DNA from: Brachyhypopomus gauderio
Taxonomy: Eukaryota; Chordata; Actinopteri; Gymnotiformes; Hypopomidae
Length of the DNA: 64,000 bases
Direction of reading: 5' to 3'
NCBI RefSeq assembly: GCF_052324685.1
Contig: NC_135214.1
Coordinates: forward strand, 25,234,765 to 25,298,764
A program made the position numbers and the translations under genes. Each line of letters begins with the position of its first letter. Position 1 is the stretch's first letter. Below are positions 39,430-53,900 of the stretch, one piece after another. The notes under the pieces were generated by a model, which was not told the DNA's origin, made no database searches, and saw only the letters and a program-made list of their open reading frames with translations.

Positions 39430-40165
39430 CCCCATTCTGTTTTGTGTCACACTATGGATTTAATCCCTGTTGGCATGCCAGAAAACAGCAGCTTTGATTT
39501 CACTACAATACCTTTTTTTCTCCCAGAACATAAAGTTTATGTATGAAACAGTGAAACAGGCTCAGATAAAATATAATAAAACCATCTCTGTTGTTCCCCC
39601 AGCTGCAGGCCTGTAACGCACATCAGCCTTCCAGTACAACATCCTCAGTGAACTTACCAGCATGTTGTTTTCTGCCATAACAGTAAACTGGGTGCTTTCA
39701 AGAACCACAGGGGGATTGTCTCTTAAACAACCACTGTTCAGAACACACCTTTATGCAAATTAATCACGAAGTCAAAGACAGATGGCCAATTGGGCTGCAC
39801 TTTCCTGAAGGGGAGGGTCCTGATAACAGAAAAAGCATTTCTGCAATCCAATGACATCAATACATCATCTTACATGGTGAAGAAACAGTTACATCTGAAC
39901 AAACTGAGGCAATTACTATTGGATGACTTTGAAGGAAGAGTTACCCTTACAAAAAATCCAGACTGGAGGCATTTCTGTTCTCTTTTGCCTTTGATCGTGT
40001 TTCTAGGCTTGCATGTGAACTCATTTCTGGTTTTGCCTGAGATTTCTCATCACTGTGATCTATACTTTAGTTTTAATGTCTTTCTTGTATTCGTTTCGAT
40101 TTATTTAAATGTCCTCTATGCTTTAATGTCCGTCTATGTAAAGCTCTCCGAATTACATTTTTGAA
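39430..40165. other. Intergenic with one unassigned 124-residue frame
   Basis: The + frame 39790-40164 is not repeat-derived and ends in a hydrophobic half (SLLPLIVFLGLHVNSFLV). No family, start context or splice signals support it; listed only because it is not a simple-repeat shadow. Confidence 0.2.
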
Positions 40166-40175
40166 AAACCAACAT

Positions 40176-40760
40176 TCTCTTACACAATTACAAACACCAC
40201 CACAATCAACACCATCACAAACACCATCACAAACACAATTACCACTACAATCAACACTATCACCAACATCATCACCAACACAATTACCACCGCATTCAAC
40301 ACTATACATATACCATCACAAACACATTCAACACTATCGCCAACACTATTCACAAACACAATTACCACAACAATCAACACTCACTCATACTATCACCAAC
40401 ACAACACTATCACCAATACATTTAAAAACACAATCAACACTATTATCATCACAGTCACTGTGACACAACGATGCTTTTAACATTACATATTCACCAAAAC
40501 TCATCACATCTCCATCACCCAGGCCACCAACTGCTATCACTAACACCATTATTGGACATCACCAACACACTATTTCCATTACCAATACTGTCACAAACAC
40601 ACATCACTATCACAAATGCCCAACACACACTTACAAACATGCATCACTATCATAAATCACCAATATCAAGATCAACAACTCACCAACACACAATCACCTA
40701 CACACGCCTACCAACACACATGATCAATATAGTCACAAACACACAATGACCAACACATCC
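40176..40760. repeat. CACCAACACAATCAC-rich tract
   Basis: Degenerate C/A-rich repeats (ACAATTACCAC, CATCACCAACAC) over nearly 600 bases. Confidence 0.9.
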
Positions 40761-40799
40761 CTTTAGCACACATCAGTATCAACAACATACTAGTGCACT

Positions 40800-41613
40800 G
40801 TGGCCAAGGCCCATGAGCTGGGGGAGCCCTGGACATCATTCAGGAGGAGGCAAACACATTCTCCCACAGCTCAGAGGAAACTGGGAAAAAGCACAAGCAC
40901 GTGGGGGCAGTTTAAATATTTAACCCCCACCCCCACACTGTCAGTGTAAGAAAACATTCAAGACATTTTAATACCACCCATGAAGAAAAAATAGGGGAAG
41001 CAGCTAAAATAAGCGTTCTTCGTTTTGTATCTTTAAAAATGTCATTTTACTGCACATCTTCCTATTATTTGAATTCCAGTGTTTTATATTACTCTGGGAG
41101 CATAAATCTTCTAGAATGTTCTTCTCTATGGCTCTACAGCTCCATTAACACTCAGCATCACAGAACGAGGCTTTAAATGAGATTTTATGCATTCAGTAAA
41201 GCCTCGCTACTTAATGGCATCTCTTTTTTAGAGTGGTCAGGCCCTCAGCTTCTGCTGTTCAATGATAGACTGTAGAAAAACTCTCCGCTCCTTCTGATCA
41301 GCAACTCTGAGAGCCAAAGAACGTCCAGGCACCCCCCCCCCCCCCAAACACCCCCAACCCCCTCCCCCGTGGTCCTTATTATTATTAGAGTTCTGGGGGC
41401 CCAGCAGACATCCACAGCATGCCAGGATGCAGGCGGCTGCAATTTAAGGGTTATTAAGGGATATTAAGGGTTGTTTAGGGTTATTCAGGGATATTTAGGG
41501 TTTGCTGTTATTATTATGCTGTTATTACACTACGATGCTGGTATGAGGCTGCTATAACCCAATGTTCATGTTTCCACTTGTCTGCCTTCCATTCAGTGTG
41601 TATATATATGAGA

Positions 41614-41689
<76 letters not shown>

Positions 41690-43025
41690 CAGGACATCAT
41701 TTTAGATTATTCCTGTACTCATCCCATGTAATTCAAATGCATTACCCACAAGTACATATTTTTGTCTAGCATCTAACATATTGTTCTGTACCTTTTCCAT
41801 TTTAGCAATATCACTCCGTTTGCTTGGATACACAACAGGCATAACAGTCTCACCTCCTCTGAGTTTCAGGAGCTGCAATTTTTTACACAGTAAGAATTCA
41901 TTCATGCAGTCTTCATTCTGAGATCAAGTAAAACATCTGATTTATAAAATACATTACCTACAACTTATCAGGTTATATGTTGGAAACAAAATGATGGATT
42001 TTGATATTTAGGGTATATTGTGCAGGTCTAAGCTTTAAACATGAACAGCATTAAGTATAAAGAGTGTGAACAGTATTACAGCTTTAACCATGAACAGCAT
42101 TAAGTGTACAGTGTGTACAGTCAGAAAACAGCGTAATGTGTAACCGTGTTGAATATTAACAGCAATAAGTGTAATTCTTCTAAATTAACTGCATTGCTAC
42201 AGTGTTAAATGCTAACTGCATCGGTACACTGTCAAATGTTAACTGCACGCTTACAGTGTTACATCTGAGGTAACCAGAGGTCTGTATCTTATTTCAGTCT
42301 TCAGAAACACTTTAGTGACACTTTGCAAATAAACAAACGTTTACAGGTGTGAGTGTTGCTCAGCTGAAAGGGAGAGTGGGCTCTCAGCTCTGAGCCTGCG
42401 TTGCCGACCTGTTCGTCCCGTCGGACTCCTGGGGTTCGTTCGCTCGGCTGTCTCACAGCGCCGGGGAGCGGCGGGTCTGTGGAGTGAGGACACCTGCAGC
42501 TCTATCTGCAGAACTATAATGTCCACAGTAATTTCCGTTTGTGTTGCCACGGCGAATGCCAGCGTTCTGACAGCGACACGCTCATCTCCGCAGACAGCAG
42601 GCCGTCAGGGTGGGCGCTGTGGTCCTCACACCACACCCGTGCAACGGTGGCCAGAGTCACAGTGGAGCACCACTCTGGGACTTTGGAACACTGTATGAAA
42701 TGTAGAGGTGACTCCCTCTATAGGCATGTAGTCATGACAACTGTGTCCACTGTAGAGGTGTCCCTACTCACTTCTGCTGCCGATGATTGCAAGAGTGTGG
42801 AGAAATAACACCAGCACATCTGCCTGGTACCTTACCCATTTAAGCAGCACGAAATTTGTGAGAGCAGAAATGATCAAACAGTTGCTGTGACTCACTGTGC
42901 ACTATATACACATACACAGCAGGCATGCAGAGTCTAACGAGGGCAATCGCTCTCTGGACCTGGACATTCAGTTTAATGGGCAGAAGTGTCCAGGATGGAG
43001 TGGGTAATTGAGATGAAGCAGCACA
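40800..43025. other. Intergenic; (CA)n at 41613-41686
   Basis: Poly-C at about 41332-41345, ladder of TTAAGGGATAT-like steps near 41440-41500, (CA)n of about 37 repeats, and a CpG-rich patch at 42370-42620. No gene recognised. Confidence 0.5.
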
Positions 43026-43027
43026 GT

Positions 43028-43275
43028 CAGCTTCACTGTCCAGAGCACACGCCCAGGTGATCCCTCACAGTGCAGGACCATGGACAGCTGCTGCTATTCC
43101 AGAGCACACAACCAGGTGATCCCTCACAGTGCAGGACCATGGACAGCTGCTGCTATTCCAGAGCACACAACCAGGTGATCCCTCACAGTGCAGGACCATG
43201 GACAGCTGCTGCTATTCCAGAGCACACAACCAGGTGATCCCTCACAGTGCAGGACCATGGACAGCTGCTGCGATT
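43028..43275. repeat. 59-bp tandem repeat, four copies
   Basis: Near-identical copies of a unit holding CCAGGTGATCCCTCACAGTG and CAGGACCATGGACAGCTGCT. Confidence 0.96.
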
Positions 43276-43389
43276 CCAACAGCACGAGTACTTCAGGGCT
43301 GACCTTTGTCCTTACACTCAAAGGACTGTTTCATTATGTAAACACAGGCAAGTGGGCATGTGTGACAGGCCTGAGCCCACAGCGGCACA

Positions 43390-43475
43390 TGGACCATGTA
43401 GAGGCGGAGTCAAAGGCCATATAGAGGCGGAGTCATAGACCATGTAGAGGCGGAATCATGGATCATGTAGCAAGG
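43390..43475. repeat. GTAGAGGCGGAGTCA repeat
   Basis: Four short copies (ACCATGTAGAGGCGGAGTCA type). Confidence 0.85.
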
Positions 43476-43479
43476 CGGA

Positions 43480-45257
43480 GGCTGATAATGACATGGCAGT
43501 ATCAGGACGGAGGAGCGAGAGCCTCAGTTTGCTGGCACACATCACAGCAGCAACGGAGGCCCTGCAGCACAGACCCATGACACTGCTGCTTTCAATCACG
43601 CAACTCCACACTGACGCCCAAACTGTGATCACACAAGAGAGGAGGACCTAGCCGTGTCTGTGGGGCCCATCCGTCACGCCCTCCACCCTCCGCCCGGCTC
43701 TCCATCACACCGCCAGCCCCCAGCAGCCCAGGAGACAGAGACACCACACATCCATAACGCAGCCGCCCTGTTAGGCGGCTCAGGAAGATGAACTCTGTGC
43801 ATTATTGATGAGGAACTTCTGCCTCTGCGTCTCTCACACGCACGCTGGAACGCCGGCGAGAACTTCGCCACAGCCACAGCAGGTGAATATTTACAGCCTG
43901 TAGGGAGGAGCCCAGCGGGACCAGGACGCTTATTAGCCTGTATAAACGCCACAGGGTACATGACGCAATACTTCATTCAATTAAAATGCACACACACACA
44001 CACACGTTTCTGCACGTTAATAAGTAAAGAACATGGTAAATAAATGAAGGTCAGTATGTGTAGCTGTAATGTTACACAAACATCTGATGTAGATTTCAGC
44101 ACTGTAGTGGTAGTGGTCTACGCATTCTGCTCAAGGTTCATGCACCTTCTCTGGGATGCAGCTGGATGTTTTTTTGTTCCTTCAGAGATCTTCATCACCA
44201 GGACGCCACAGGGACCTTCCACAAGACGTCTAAGCTTCTTCCATTAAATAATAAAGGCTGTGAATACAGGAGAGCAGAAAGCCAGACTTATGGTGTTCAA
44301 TATAAAGAATAGACTATTAAACTGTCCCTGTTAACTCTTATTACCACGCTAATTCAAGCAGTGACATTAGACCTGACTTCACAGATTACTGTTTCCACAC
44401 CTGCAGCACAGCCGGGTGCACAGGCCCATTCTGACAGACACGCAGGCCAATAACAGCCACCCTCAGTCACACTGCATTAGTCAAGAACTGAAACTTTATT
44501 GAATGGGCTTCGTTTTACAGGGTGTTGAGTCTCAAGCCGGAGTGAAACGCGCAGAACACGAAGGGTTCATGTTGGACGAACCGTGTGAAGCATAAGGAAG
44601 CAGGAGGCCATCACAGTGACGATCGTAATCATCAGACTGGTCTGCCCTTCCTCAACACTTCAGGTCTTCCACACCTCCACCTACAGGCTCCAGGATTCTC
44701 CTCACCTGGGCTGTTGGGGTCTACAGAGGTGGGACTCTCTGCATGACCCTTCACTCTCTCACACCATCAATGCAAACATTTTTTTTTCTTCTTTGACAAA
44801 ATAAATCATTTGATTTTTGGTTTCCAGGAGGTGCAGTGTCCAGGAGGCGCAGTGTCAGAGCAGTAACAACAGTGTGAGCACTCACTTTTCCTTCTGCAGA
44901 GGGGCAGATAGGCGGAGGGGCAGAGGGGTGGGGGCGCCTACAGGACACGCCTACTGCGTGTACATCACACCTCTACACGCAGCCTTCCATACCAAACAGA
45001 TACAGAACTGACAGTTGATCATTTGTATGTGTGAAACACAAATGTAAAGACTTGTCCTTGAGTCCATGTGAGCGCGTGTGTAAGGTCCGACACCAGCACA
45101 GTGTGTCTGTCTTCTGCACAGTCCAGCTCACCCCGACTCAGCTAGCAAACAGCTGGAGAAGAAAAACGATATATAAAAAAAAAAACAAAAAGGAAGCTCG
45201 ACGTCGTTTGTTGCGCAGTCCTCATTACTCTTCCTCATCAAGAGCTACTCCTCTTCC
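43480..45257. other. Intergenic and probable IPO11 3' UTR
   Basis: The part next to 45257 should be IPO11 3' UTR on the - strand. A - strand AATAAA lies at 44500-44495 and is a plausible poly(A) signal. No further coding sequence recognised. Confidence 0.5.
44495..44500 (-). terminator. ipo11: Candidate IPO11 poly(A) signal
   Basis: AATAAA on the - strand about 760 bases after the IPO11 stop codon. Confidence 0.4.
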
Positions 45258-45422
45258 TCACAAGCCCTTCAGGAACTCCTGAAGCTGCCGCACTATCTCT
45301 GCGTCCACCGTCTCCATCAGCGCCTGGAAGGGCCCGTCACCCATCAGAAGCTGCTGGGCCTTCAGCTTCTCATACATGAACTGCTGCAGGGAGACCGTGT
45401 GTACGGGGTCCTGCAGAGCCAG
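45258..45422 (-). CDS. ipo11: IPO11 terminal exon
   Basis: Encodes 54 residues, LALQDPVHTVSLQQFMYEK to EIVRQLQEFLKGL, stop TGA at 45260-45258. The acceptor GCAG on the - strand directly follows about 32 TG repeats. Confidence 0.88.
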   Translation of the reverse strand: MALQDPVHTVSLQQFMYEKLKAQQLLMGDGPFQALMETVDAEIVRQLQEFLKGL

Positions 45423-45495
<73 letters not shown>

Positions 45496-47884
45496 CAAGA
45501 CATAGAATATATACACAACAGCCACCATCTTAGACACTCGTGCACATATGAATGTGTAGATGAGTAAAATATGGTAAGCTAAAGGTCAGTATCCAGTCTT
45601 GGGAATCACACACAGAATCACTGATTAGACCTCAAGTGGGGGCGTGTGGTCATTGGTCGGTTTAGTCGGTCCTCTAAACCCCATCACACCACATCAGCTG
45701 GTTTTATAGAATGGTGTGATGGTGGTTTGGTGAACTGGTGTGATGGTGGTTCGGTGAACTGGTGGACTGGTGTGATGGTGGTTCGGTGAACTGGTGGACT
45801 GGTGTGATGGTGGTTAGGTGAACTGGTGGACTGGTGTGATGGTGGTTCGGTGGACCCAGTGCTCACTTTACGCTTCCACATCTTTGCTATGTCCAACTTC
45901 CCAACACATTAAGTTAGAGCAAAAACGTGAAGTGTCTGGTGGGCCTGTGGAACGGGTTGAGAGACACGGACATGAATCAGTCCTCCAAAGCACCATCACA
46001 CCACAATGGGAAAACAACATGAAAGAGTTCAACAATCGACCCACATCCCAAACCCCAACAAAACAAGGACAGCAAAAATTAACCAGCTTTTCATATTTAA
46101 TTGCTTCCTCTGTTTGGAAAAAAACAAGATAACACTGGAATTCTGCTGCTGGAAGATATAATTAAGACCATGTTAGAAAAAAGAGAGTCAATAAGGTGGA
46201 TAATTAAGGGAGGCAAAGAGGCAACATGGGGGCAGGGGGTAAAACAGATTTTCAGATATTATTGATTTATCTAGGGCGCCCCCTGTGGCCTCTGCTGCCC
46301 CTGCACGCCACCTCCTGTACAACTGAACTCGTAACTGAAAGTCAAGGAAGACTCCAGGTGTGGGGACGTGTGGTGGATGTGTGGGGACGTGTGGGGGACG
46401 TGTGGGCTTCACTGATCTGCATCTCCAGCAGTGTAGAAGCTGCAGCCAGGCCGAGAGCTCTAAATGGCAGGAGGCCAAACGCTCCCAACACTCCTGCAGG
46501 GATGGAGAGCAGCAGGGAACCAGCAGAGAAACTCCAGATACAACCTACTCAATACCACACCCCTATACCACACACTATACCACACCCCTATACCACACAC
46601 TATACCACATCCTTATACCACACCCCCATACCACACACTATACCACATCCTTATACCACACACTATACCACATCCTTATACCACACCCCTATACCACACA
46701 CTATACCACATCCTTATACCACACTCCTATACCACACACTATACCACACCCCTTTACCACACACTATACCACACCCATATACCACACACTATACCACATC
46801 CTTATACCACACACTATACCACATCCTTATACCACACCCCTATACCACACACTATACCACATCCTTATACCACACCCCTATACCACATCCTTATACCACA
46901 CCCCTATACCACACACTATACCACATCCTTATATCACACCCCTATACCACACCACTATATCACAACCCTATACACCACTGTACCACACTCCTATACCACA
47001 CCACACCCTATACCACACCCCTATACCACACACTATACCACATCCTTATACCACACCCCTATACACTACTATACCACACCCCATTACCACACCACTATAC
47101 CACACCCCAATACCACACCACTATACCACACCCCATACCACACCACCATACCACACACCCATATCAGACCCCTATACCACACCCCTATACCTCACCACCA
47201 TACCACACACCCATATCAGACCCCCATACCACACCACTATACCACACCCCTATACCACACCCCATATCAGACCCCTATACCACACCCCATATCAGACACC
47301 TATAACCACACCCCCATATCAAACCCCTATACCACACCACCATACCACACCCCCATACCACACCCCCATATCAGACAGCCATACCACACCCCCATACCAC
47401 TACCCCATACCATACCCCCATATCAGACACCCATACCACACCCCCATATCAGACACCCATACCACACCCCATACCACACCCACATACCACACCCCCATAT
47501 CAGACCCCCACACCACACTCCCATATCAGACCACCATACCCCACCCCCATATCAGACACCCATACAACATCCCCATATCAGACCCCCACACCACACCCCC
47601 ATATCAGACCACACTACCACACTCCCATACTAGACCACCATACCACACCCCATACCAACCAAGCAATGGAGCTGGAGGCTGAATAGACCACCACATAAGC
47701 ACCACATTAACCCCCAGAACAATTCATTTAGAATGAGTAAGTGCACTCTCAAAGTTTAAATCAAAATCAATATTACACAGAATTGTGGCTAAGGCAGGCA
47801 AGAGTCAAAATTACAGCAGCACGTCCCCTGAGCCCTATCCTGTAAGACCACGCAAGCGCACGCACGCACGAACATGCGCACACA

Positions 47885-47955
<71 letters not shown>

Positions 47956-50900
47956 ACATACACACAGTCTGTTTGGTCTACACAGAGGGATCCATTATGG
48001 AGGACTCACATCTCCAACACTCTTTATTGCTGTAAATTTTTGCTGTACAACAAGCAGAATACAGTGATGCACACAAACACAATCACACACGTTATCACAC
48101 TCACACACACACAACAGTCCCCCCACCGGTACTAATATACTCCACCTGTCATGGGATTATAAGAAAAATGTAAATAAAAGGTGAATGTTTTTGTGATGAC
48201 TGAACTTACCGGTAACTTGAATGGTACTATATGAACTCAACTGCTACTGTCTGAACTCGCCTGCTACCGTCTGAACTAAACCTGACTGCTGGTCCAACAG
48301 CGCCCACCTCCACCAGAATCATTACCACCATCACATCACACCACCATCATTCCCATGGCATTACCATCATTACGACCACAACACCAGCCGAATCACACCA
48401 CTGTCACCACCAACACCACTGTCTCCACCAACACTACTGTCACCATCACCACCAACGTCATCATCACCACTGTCACCATCACCACTGTCTCCACCAACAC
48501 TACTGTCACCATCACCACCAAAGTCACCATCACCACCACCATCACCATCACCACCAACGTCATCATCACCACTGTCACCATCACCACTGTCTCCACCAAC
48601 ACTACTGTCACCATCACCACCAACGTCACCATCACCACCAACATCACCATCACACCACTGTCACCATCAACACCAACACCACTGTCTCCACCAACACCAA
48701 CACCACTGTCACCATCAACAGCAACACCACCATCATGGAATGCCGCACCCTGCTAGACTTGTTGCTTCACAGATGCCTTTTCAATTACCGTAATTTCCGG
48801 ACTATAAGCCACTACTTTTTTCCCCACGCTTTGAACCATGCGGCTTATACTGAGGTTCGGCTTGTCTGTAGATTTTTCTTCACCCGTCAGGGGCGGAGCA
48901 GAAAGTTAATCAGGTGGTAGGTCAAAGTTGTAAATCAAAGAAGAAAGTGCTCAATTTTCATTTAGCATATGCAAGCAGCAGGCACGACGGAGAAATTTGT
49001 TCAAACCAACATGTGTTGTGCCAAATTCCGAGTCCCCTCCTTTGCACACGCATAAAGACGCAACAGATAATTTTACGGAGTTACAGTGACTATAACTTAG
49101 TTCATTGAGCACTGTAGTTTTGTCCTAACTAGATATTTAGACATAATACTGCTGTAATACTGTAAAGTCGTGGTCAGAGGTGAACTTCGGTATAGCCAGT
49201 GTGTATTTTATTTAAAATAATTAACACCCTTGAGTCACTGTGTCTTTGGACATAGATAATGCCGTGCCGTTTGTTGTGATGGATAATTAAATTCTAGCTC
49301 TTATTTATGCATAGAAACATAAATCGACAATATCATATGTAGCATTTTTATGCTCGGATAAACAAGGGAATTTGACACAACACCGGCTGAAAGCCAAAAC
49401 TCTCGCACATTAAATGCTACAGGCACCGTTCAGAAACTGATCAGTTCAGTTAAATGTACAGTGAGTTCCCGCTTAACGATGGGGTTAGAGATGGAAAAGT
49501 CCGTTGTTAAGCGTGACCCTAGATTTAGATACTCTTAGATTGTAAATACAGTATAGAAAAAACGAACAATATTCTCGTGCGTACAGCGTGAGAAAGAGAG
49601 ATCACGTTGCCGAGATGGGCTGCGGTGGAGGCTGCGCTGCCTCAGCTTATCGTACACAACACTCCACTACACTCCACTACACTCCACTGTGCTGCCACTG
49701 CTCCTCCGCACACCGCACAAATTAAAAAGTCGGTCGTAACTCCGGTCTGTCGTTAACCAGACCTGTCATTAAGCGGGGACTCACTGTATTCAATTCAGTA
49801 GATATATGCGGCTTATAGCCCGGTGCGACTTATACAACATTTTCCATAAAAAAAAAAAAACCTTGGTAGGTGCGGCTTATATTGAGGTGCGCTCTATAGT
49901 TCAGAAAATACGGTATGTTCACTTGAAGTACAGAGTCAAATTTACACACACAAGAGACGAAATGAAAACCTAAAGAAGTTGAGCAGATGCATAATGAAAA
50001 GACAAAACTCCCTAACACTACCATACAATAACGACAACACAAAAGACCCAATGAAAAAATATTGCCGGCATTAATGAACTTGTCAATTCTGAATCTATGC
50101 GAAGTAATATGTGAACGTTCAGTGAAGCATGAGGCACCACATAAGTACAGTGACATCACAGGAACTGTAAATTTTCAGCTGCAGCAAGACAGATCAATGA
50201 ATCCCTGATTAATGCTACTGGAGGCGACCTTGGAAAAGCTATAGCATATCAAGCAGATAAACAGACACTAGCGAAGCTGTGCACAGCCCTGACTCAGCCC
50301 GACCCAGCCCGACTCTTCTCCAGAACATGAACAATCCCCCATCCTGGAACAGAGCGGCTTCCCGGGCAAGATTGTGATCTTCCTGCTCAGGAAGGAGATT
50401 CAGAAACCTCAGATGCTATTTCACCTGTTTGGCGTTTAGACACGAGCAAGACATACCTAGAAAGTCAGCCACAAAACAAGCGAGTTTTTAAAGTTGAAGA
50501 ACGAAATCAAAATAGTAAACAGGAAGCGGCAAACAAAATGATTAATGACACCTGTGTGCGGTTATGGCTCTGCTCTGGCTGGAAACACACTGGTTTGTCA
50601 TCATTTTTGTGGAAGGCCAAATTTGTAAGAGTTAAAAATACAAAGTTAATCTCATCTCAGCGTTTTCTGAGCTGTGTGTCCTTATTCCATCTGTGGAAAC
50701 CAAGAAATGGGAAGTATTTCCATTCTTAATAGCGAGTGTAGCTGCCGTTTAAAAGGGAAATCAGGAAGATGAGGATGTAAATTAGGAAGATGAGGATGTA
50801 AATCAGGAAGATGAGGATGTAAATCAGGAAGATGAGGATGTAAATTAGGAAGATGAGGATGTAAATCAGGAAGATGAGGATGTAAATCAGGAAGATGAGG

Positions 50901-53900
50901 ATGTAAATCAGGAAGATGAGGATGGAATATGAAGCCACTGAGTGGTTGCTCCAGATTCCAGTGGGAGCCGTCAAACATGGAATGGTTTTGAAAGCATAAC
51001 ACGGTCCATGTGTTTTTAGTTATTAGAAGTTCATTTAGTTATTAGAGGTTCATGAACTGTTTTAGGTATTAGAGGTTCATAAACGCCTGGGCTTCCTCAT
51101 GGTGGTGTTCACTCCACTGTGAGTCCCATTAGTTGTGCTGATGACAGGAGAACAGGCAGCCAGGTGCCACATGCCTCCCAGGCTGGTCTGCTGCCTCCCA
51201 GGCTGGTCTGCTGCCTCCCAGGCTGGTCTGCTGCCTCCCAGGCTGGTCTGCTGCCTCCCAGGCTGATCTGCTGCCTCCCAGGCTGGTCTGCTTCCGTCTG
51301 CCTTTTTCCAGCAGAGCAACCGGAACCATTCATCGAGTTTCCACCAAAATAAACAAGCAACCCTAAATATTCTTTCCCAGCTGGAACTAAATAATACTAA
51401 CATAACATACAGGGGCATGTCGGGTTGTAAGGGAAAAGTTACTGTGCTGAGTAATTTGCAGTAATTTGTTAGCACATTATGTTGTGCTCAGTGGCATGCT
51501 GGGAAACAGAGCAGCAAACCAGATGACTGGGGCACCTGAATTCAGCTGCAGCAACACTGGAAGCTCACCCTGCACGTCAATCGCAGGTGTAACAACACAA
51601 GCACTCACAGGTCATCTCGCTCCACCATCTGGTCACTGCGTTTACGTCTGTTCGGACCTCAGTCCACGAAGCCTGCTTGTGCCTGACAAAACCTGGTGCC
51701 AAAGTCGGCCGGTTCTCTGACGGCACCAAGGTCCTCAGAAGTGCCAGAAAACTTGCGGTTCCTCGCTGGTGGAAAAGTCACCGGTCCGGTTCACGGGACT
51801 CGTCACTCTGAAGCTCCAATATGTTTGTGGTTAAGAGTGGAGAGACACTGTTAGTACCTTCCGGTCACCTCTTATATTCTAGTGAAGGTCAGTATACCCG
51901 TTACAGCCACTTTCTAAACATGCTTCTGTGTGGATGAGATGAAACCCAGAAGCTGGGCCAGTTCCTCCATTAGGACGGATGAAAGGTCAGCGCAGTACTC
52001 CATATATGAAATACCCTACAGATGAATGGCTGTAATGCAGCAGTTGTACACCTGACCTCAACAGCACTGAAGGGCAGAGACAGGAAGGCCTGAGTCAGCA
52101 CACCCTGAACACGAGGAACCTTCAACCAGAACGCCAAAGACATCGGTGAACGTGCTGAGCTGAGCGGTTCACTGGGCGGAGCCTCCATCTAATTAAACTC
52201 CTCAGTCTCGCAGACTGAGTATGACAAACATTGATCAAAAGTGGGAGTCTCTCAATGAAATCATTAATCTAACACGTCAGTCAATCTGGATTATCACTGA
52301 CCCTGTGTATTCCTTGTTCTGCAGCCTGTAAATTAGACAGGTGTCCGGATAAGAGCAGGTCTACCAGCAGTGGCTGGTGTTTGCTGGCTCAAACACCTTC
52401 CTTACTGACACACCTTCCTTATTAGCTGTACGAGGTTTGGAGTGAGGGAATCCCACAGTGTGATGGTCGGTTTCCCCAGACCACTGTCTGCAGCCTCGTT
52501 AGAGCAGCTGAACTCTGGAGACACATCGTTAAGTCGCTAACGAACCAGACGCACAGAAGAGGGCAGCTCTGGAACAGACTGTGGCAAGCCAGTTATATTT
52601 TCCTGTGTAGCTGTAAAAAAATGAATGCTGCCATAATCTTTTTATATGGGATAACCTGGAGTTGTAATGCAGTCCATCAAACATCTGAGCAAGCAGACGA
52701 GTCCTTATGTGCCCAGACATGGTGAGAGTAGCAATAAACACACACGTAGTTCATAATCTACAGTGCGTAATCTACAGTGCGTAATCTGCATTTAGGCATC
52801 CAGCTGCACAATGACTAGATGTCCAAGGCTCTGCTAGAAGCTCTGAGCACTGGATTGATGGAGCTCCTCTTAATTAGGATAAGAGCATCAAGCAGTACTT
52901 TATTAGTTCCACAGACTGTCATTATAAGTCTATCATTAAAATTCTATTATGAGGATCATTAAAACTGATAATTGTAAGTACATGATTATTTATGTTGAAA
53001 ACGTATGACAGGAGGAGTGAGGTATCTTCAGCATGTCTCTTGCTAGATTCGCTTTTTTTATTAAGTACAATAAAAAGAACTGCTTGAAGACTGAGTCTCT
53101 CCAAAATGAGATACCTTGACTGAAGGACACCTGGGTTCAGAACCCACCACACCAGAGGTTCAGAACCCACCACACCAGAGGTTCAGAACCCATCACACCA
53201 GAGGTTCAGAACCCATCACACCCGGGGTTTAGAACCCACCACACCCGAGGTTCAGAACCCACCAAACCAGAGGTTCAGAACCCATCACACCCGGGGTTCA
53301 GACCCCATCACACCCGGGGTTCAGAACCCACTCCACCCGGGGTTTAGAACCCACCACACCCGGGGTTCAGACCCCATCACACCCGGGGTTCAGAACCCAG
53401 CACACCCGAGGTTCAGAACCCACCACACTAGAGTTTCAGAATCCACCACACCAGAGGTTCAGAACCCATCACACCCGGGGTTCAGACCCCATCACACCCG
53501 GGGTTCAGAACCCACCACACCCGGGGTTTAGAACCCACCACACCCGGGGTTCAGACCCCATCACACCCGGGGTTCAGAACCCAGCACACCCGAGGTTCAG
53601 AACCCACCACACTAGAGTTTCAGAATCCACCACACCAGAGGTTCAGAACCCATCACACCCGGGGTTCAGACCCCATCACACCCGGGGTTCAGAACCCACC
53701 ACACCCGGGGTTTAGAACCCACCACACCCGGGGTTCAGACCCCATCACACCCGGGGTTCAGAACCCAGCACACCCGAGGTTCAGAACCCACCACACTAGA
53801 GTTTCAGAATCCACCACACCAGAGGTTCAGAACCCATCACACCCAGGGTTCAGAACCCACCACACCTCTGGTGGAGTGACATCACTCCCAACTCATGGTC

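Noticed and set aside
43674..43976. 100-residue - strand frame in a GC-rich patch
   Set aside because: No recognisable domain, splice context or repeat explanation; too short to support as a gene.
46226..47682. Three overlapping frames of 359-440 residues rich in Tyr, Thr, His and Pro
   Set aside because: All three frames of the same ATACCACACC array are open, which shows repetition rather than coding.
53130..53870. CRISPR-like regular repeats
   Set aside because: Units are contiguous with no unique spacers, and the DNA is vertebrate; it is a minisatellite. The same holds for every other regular array here.
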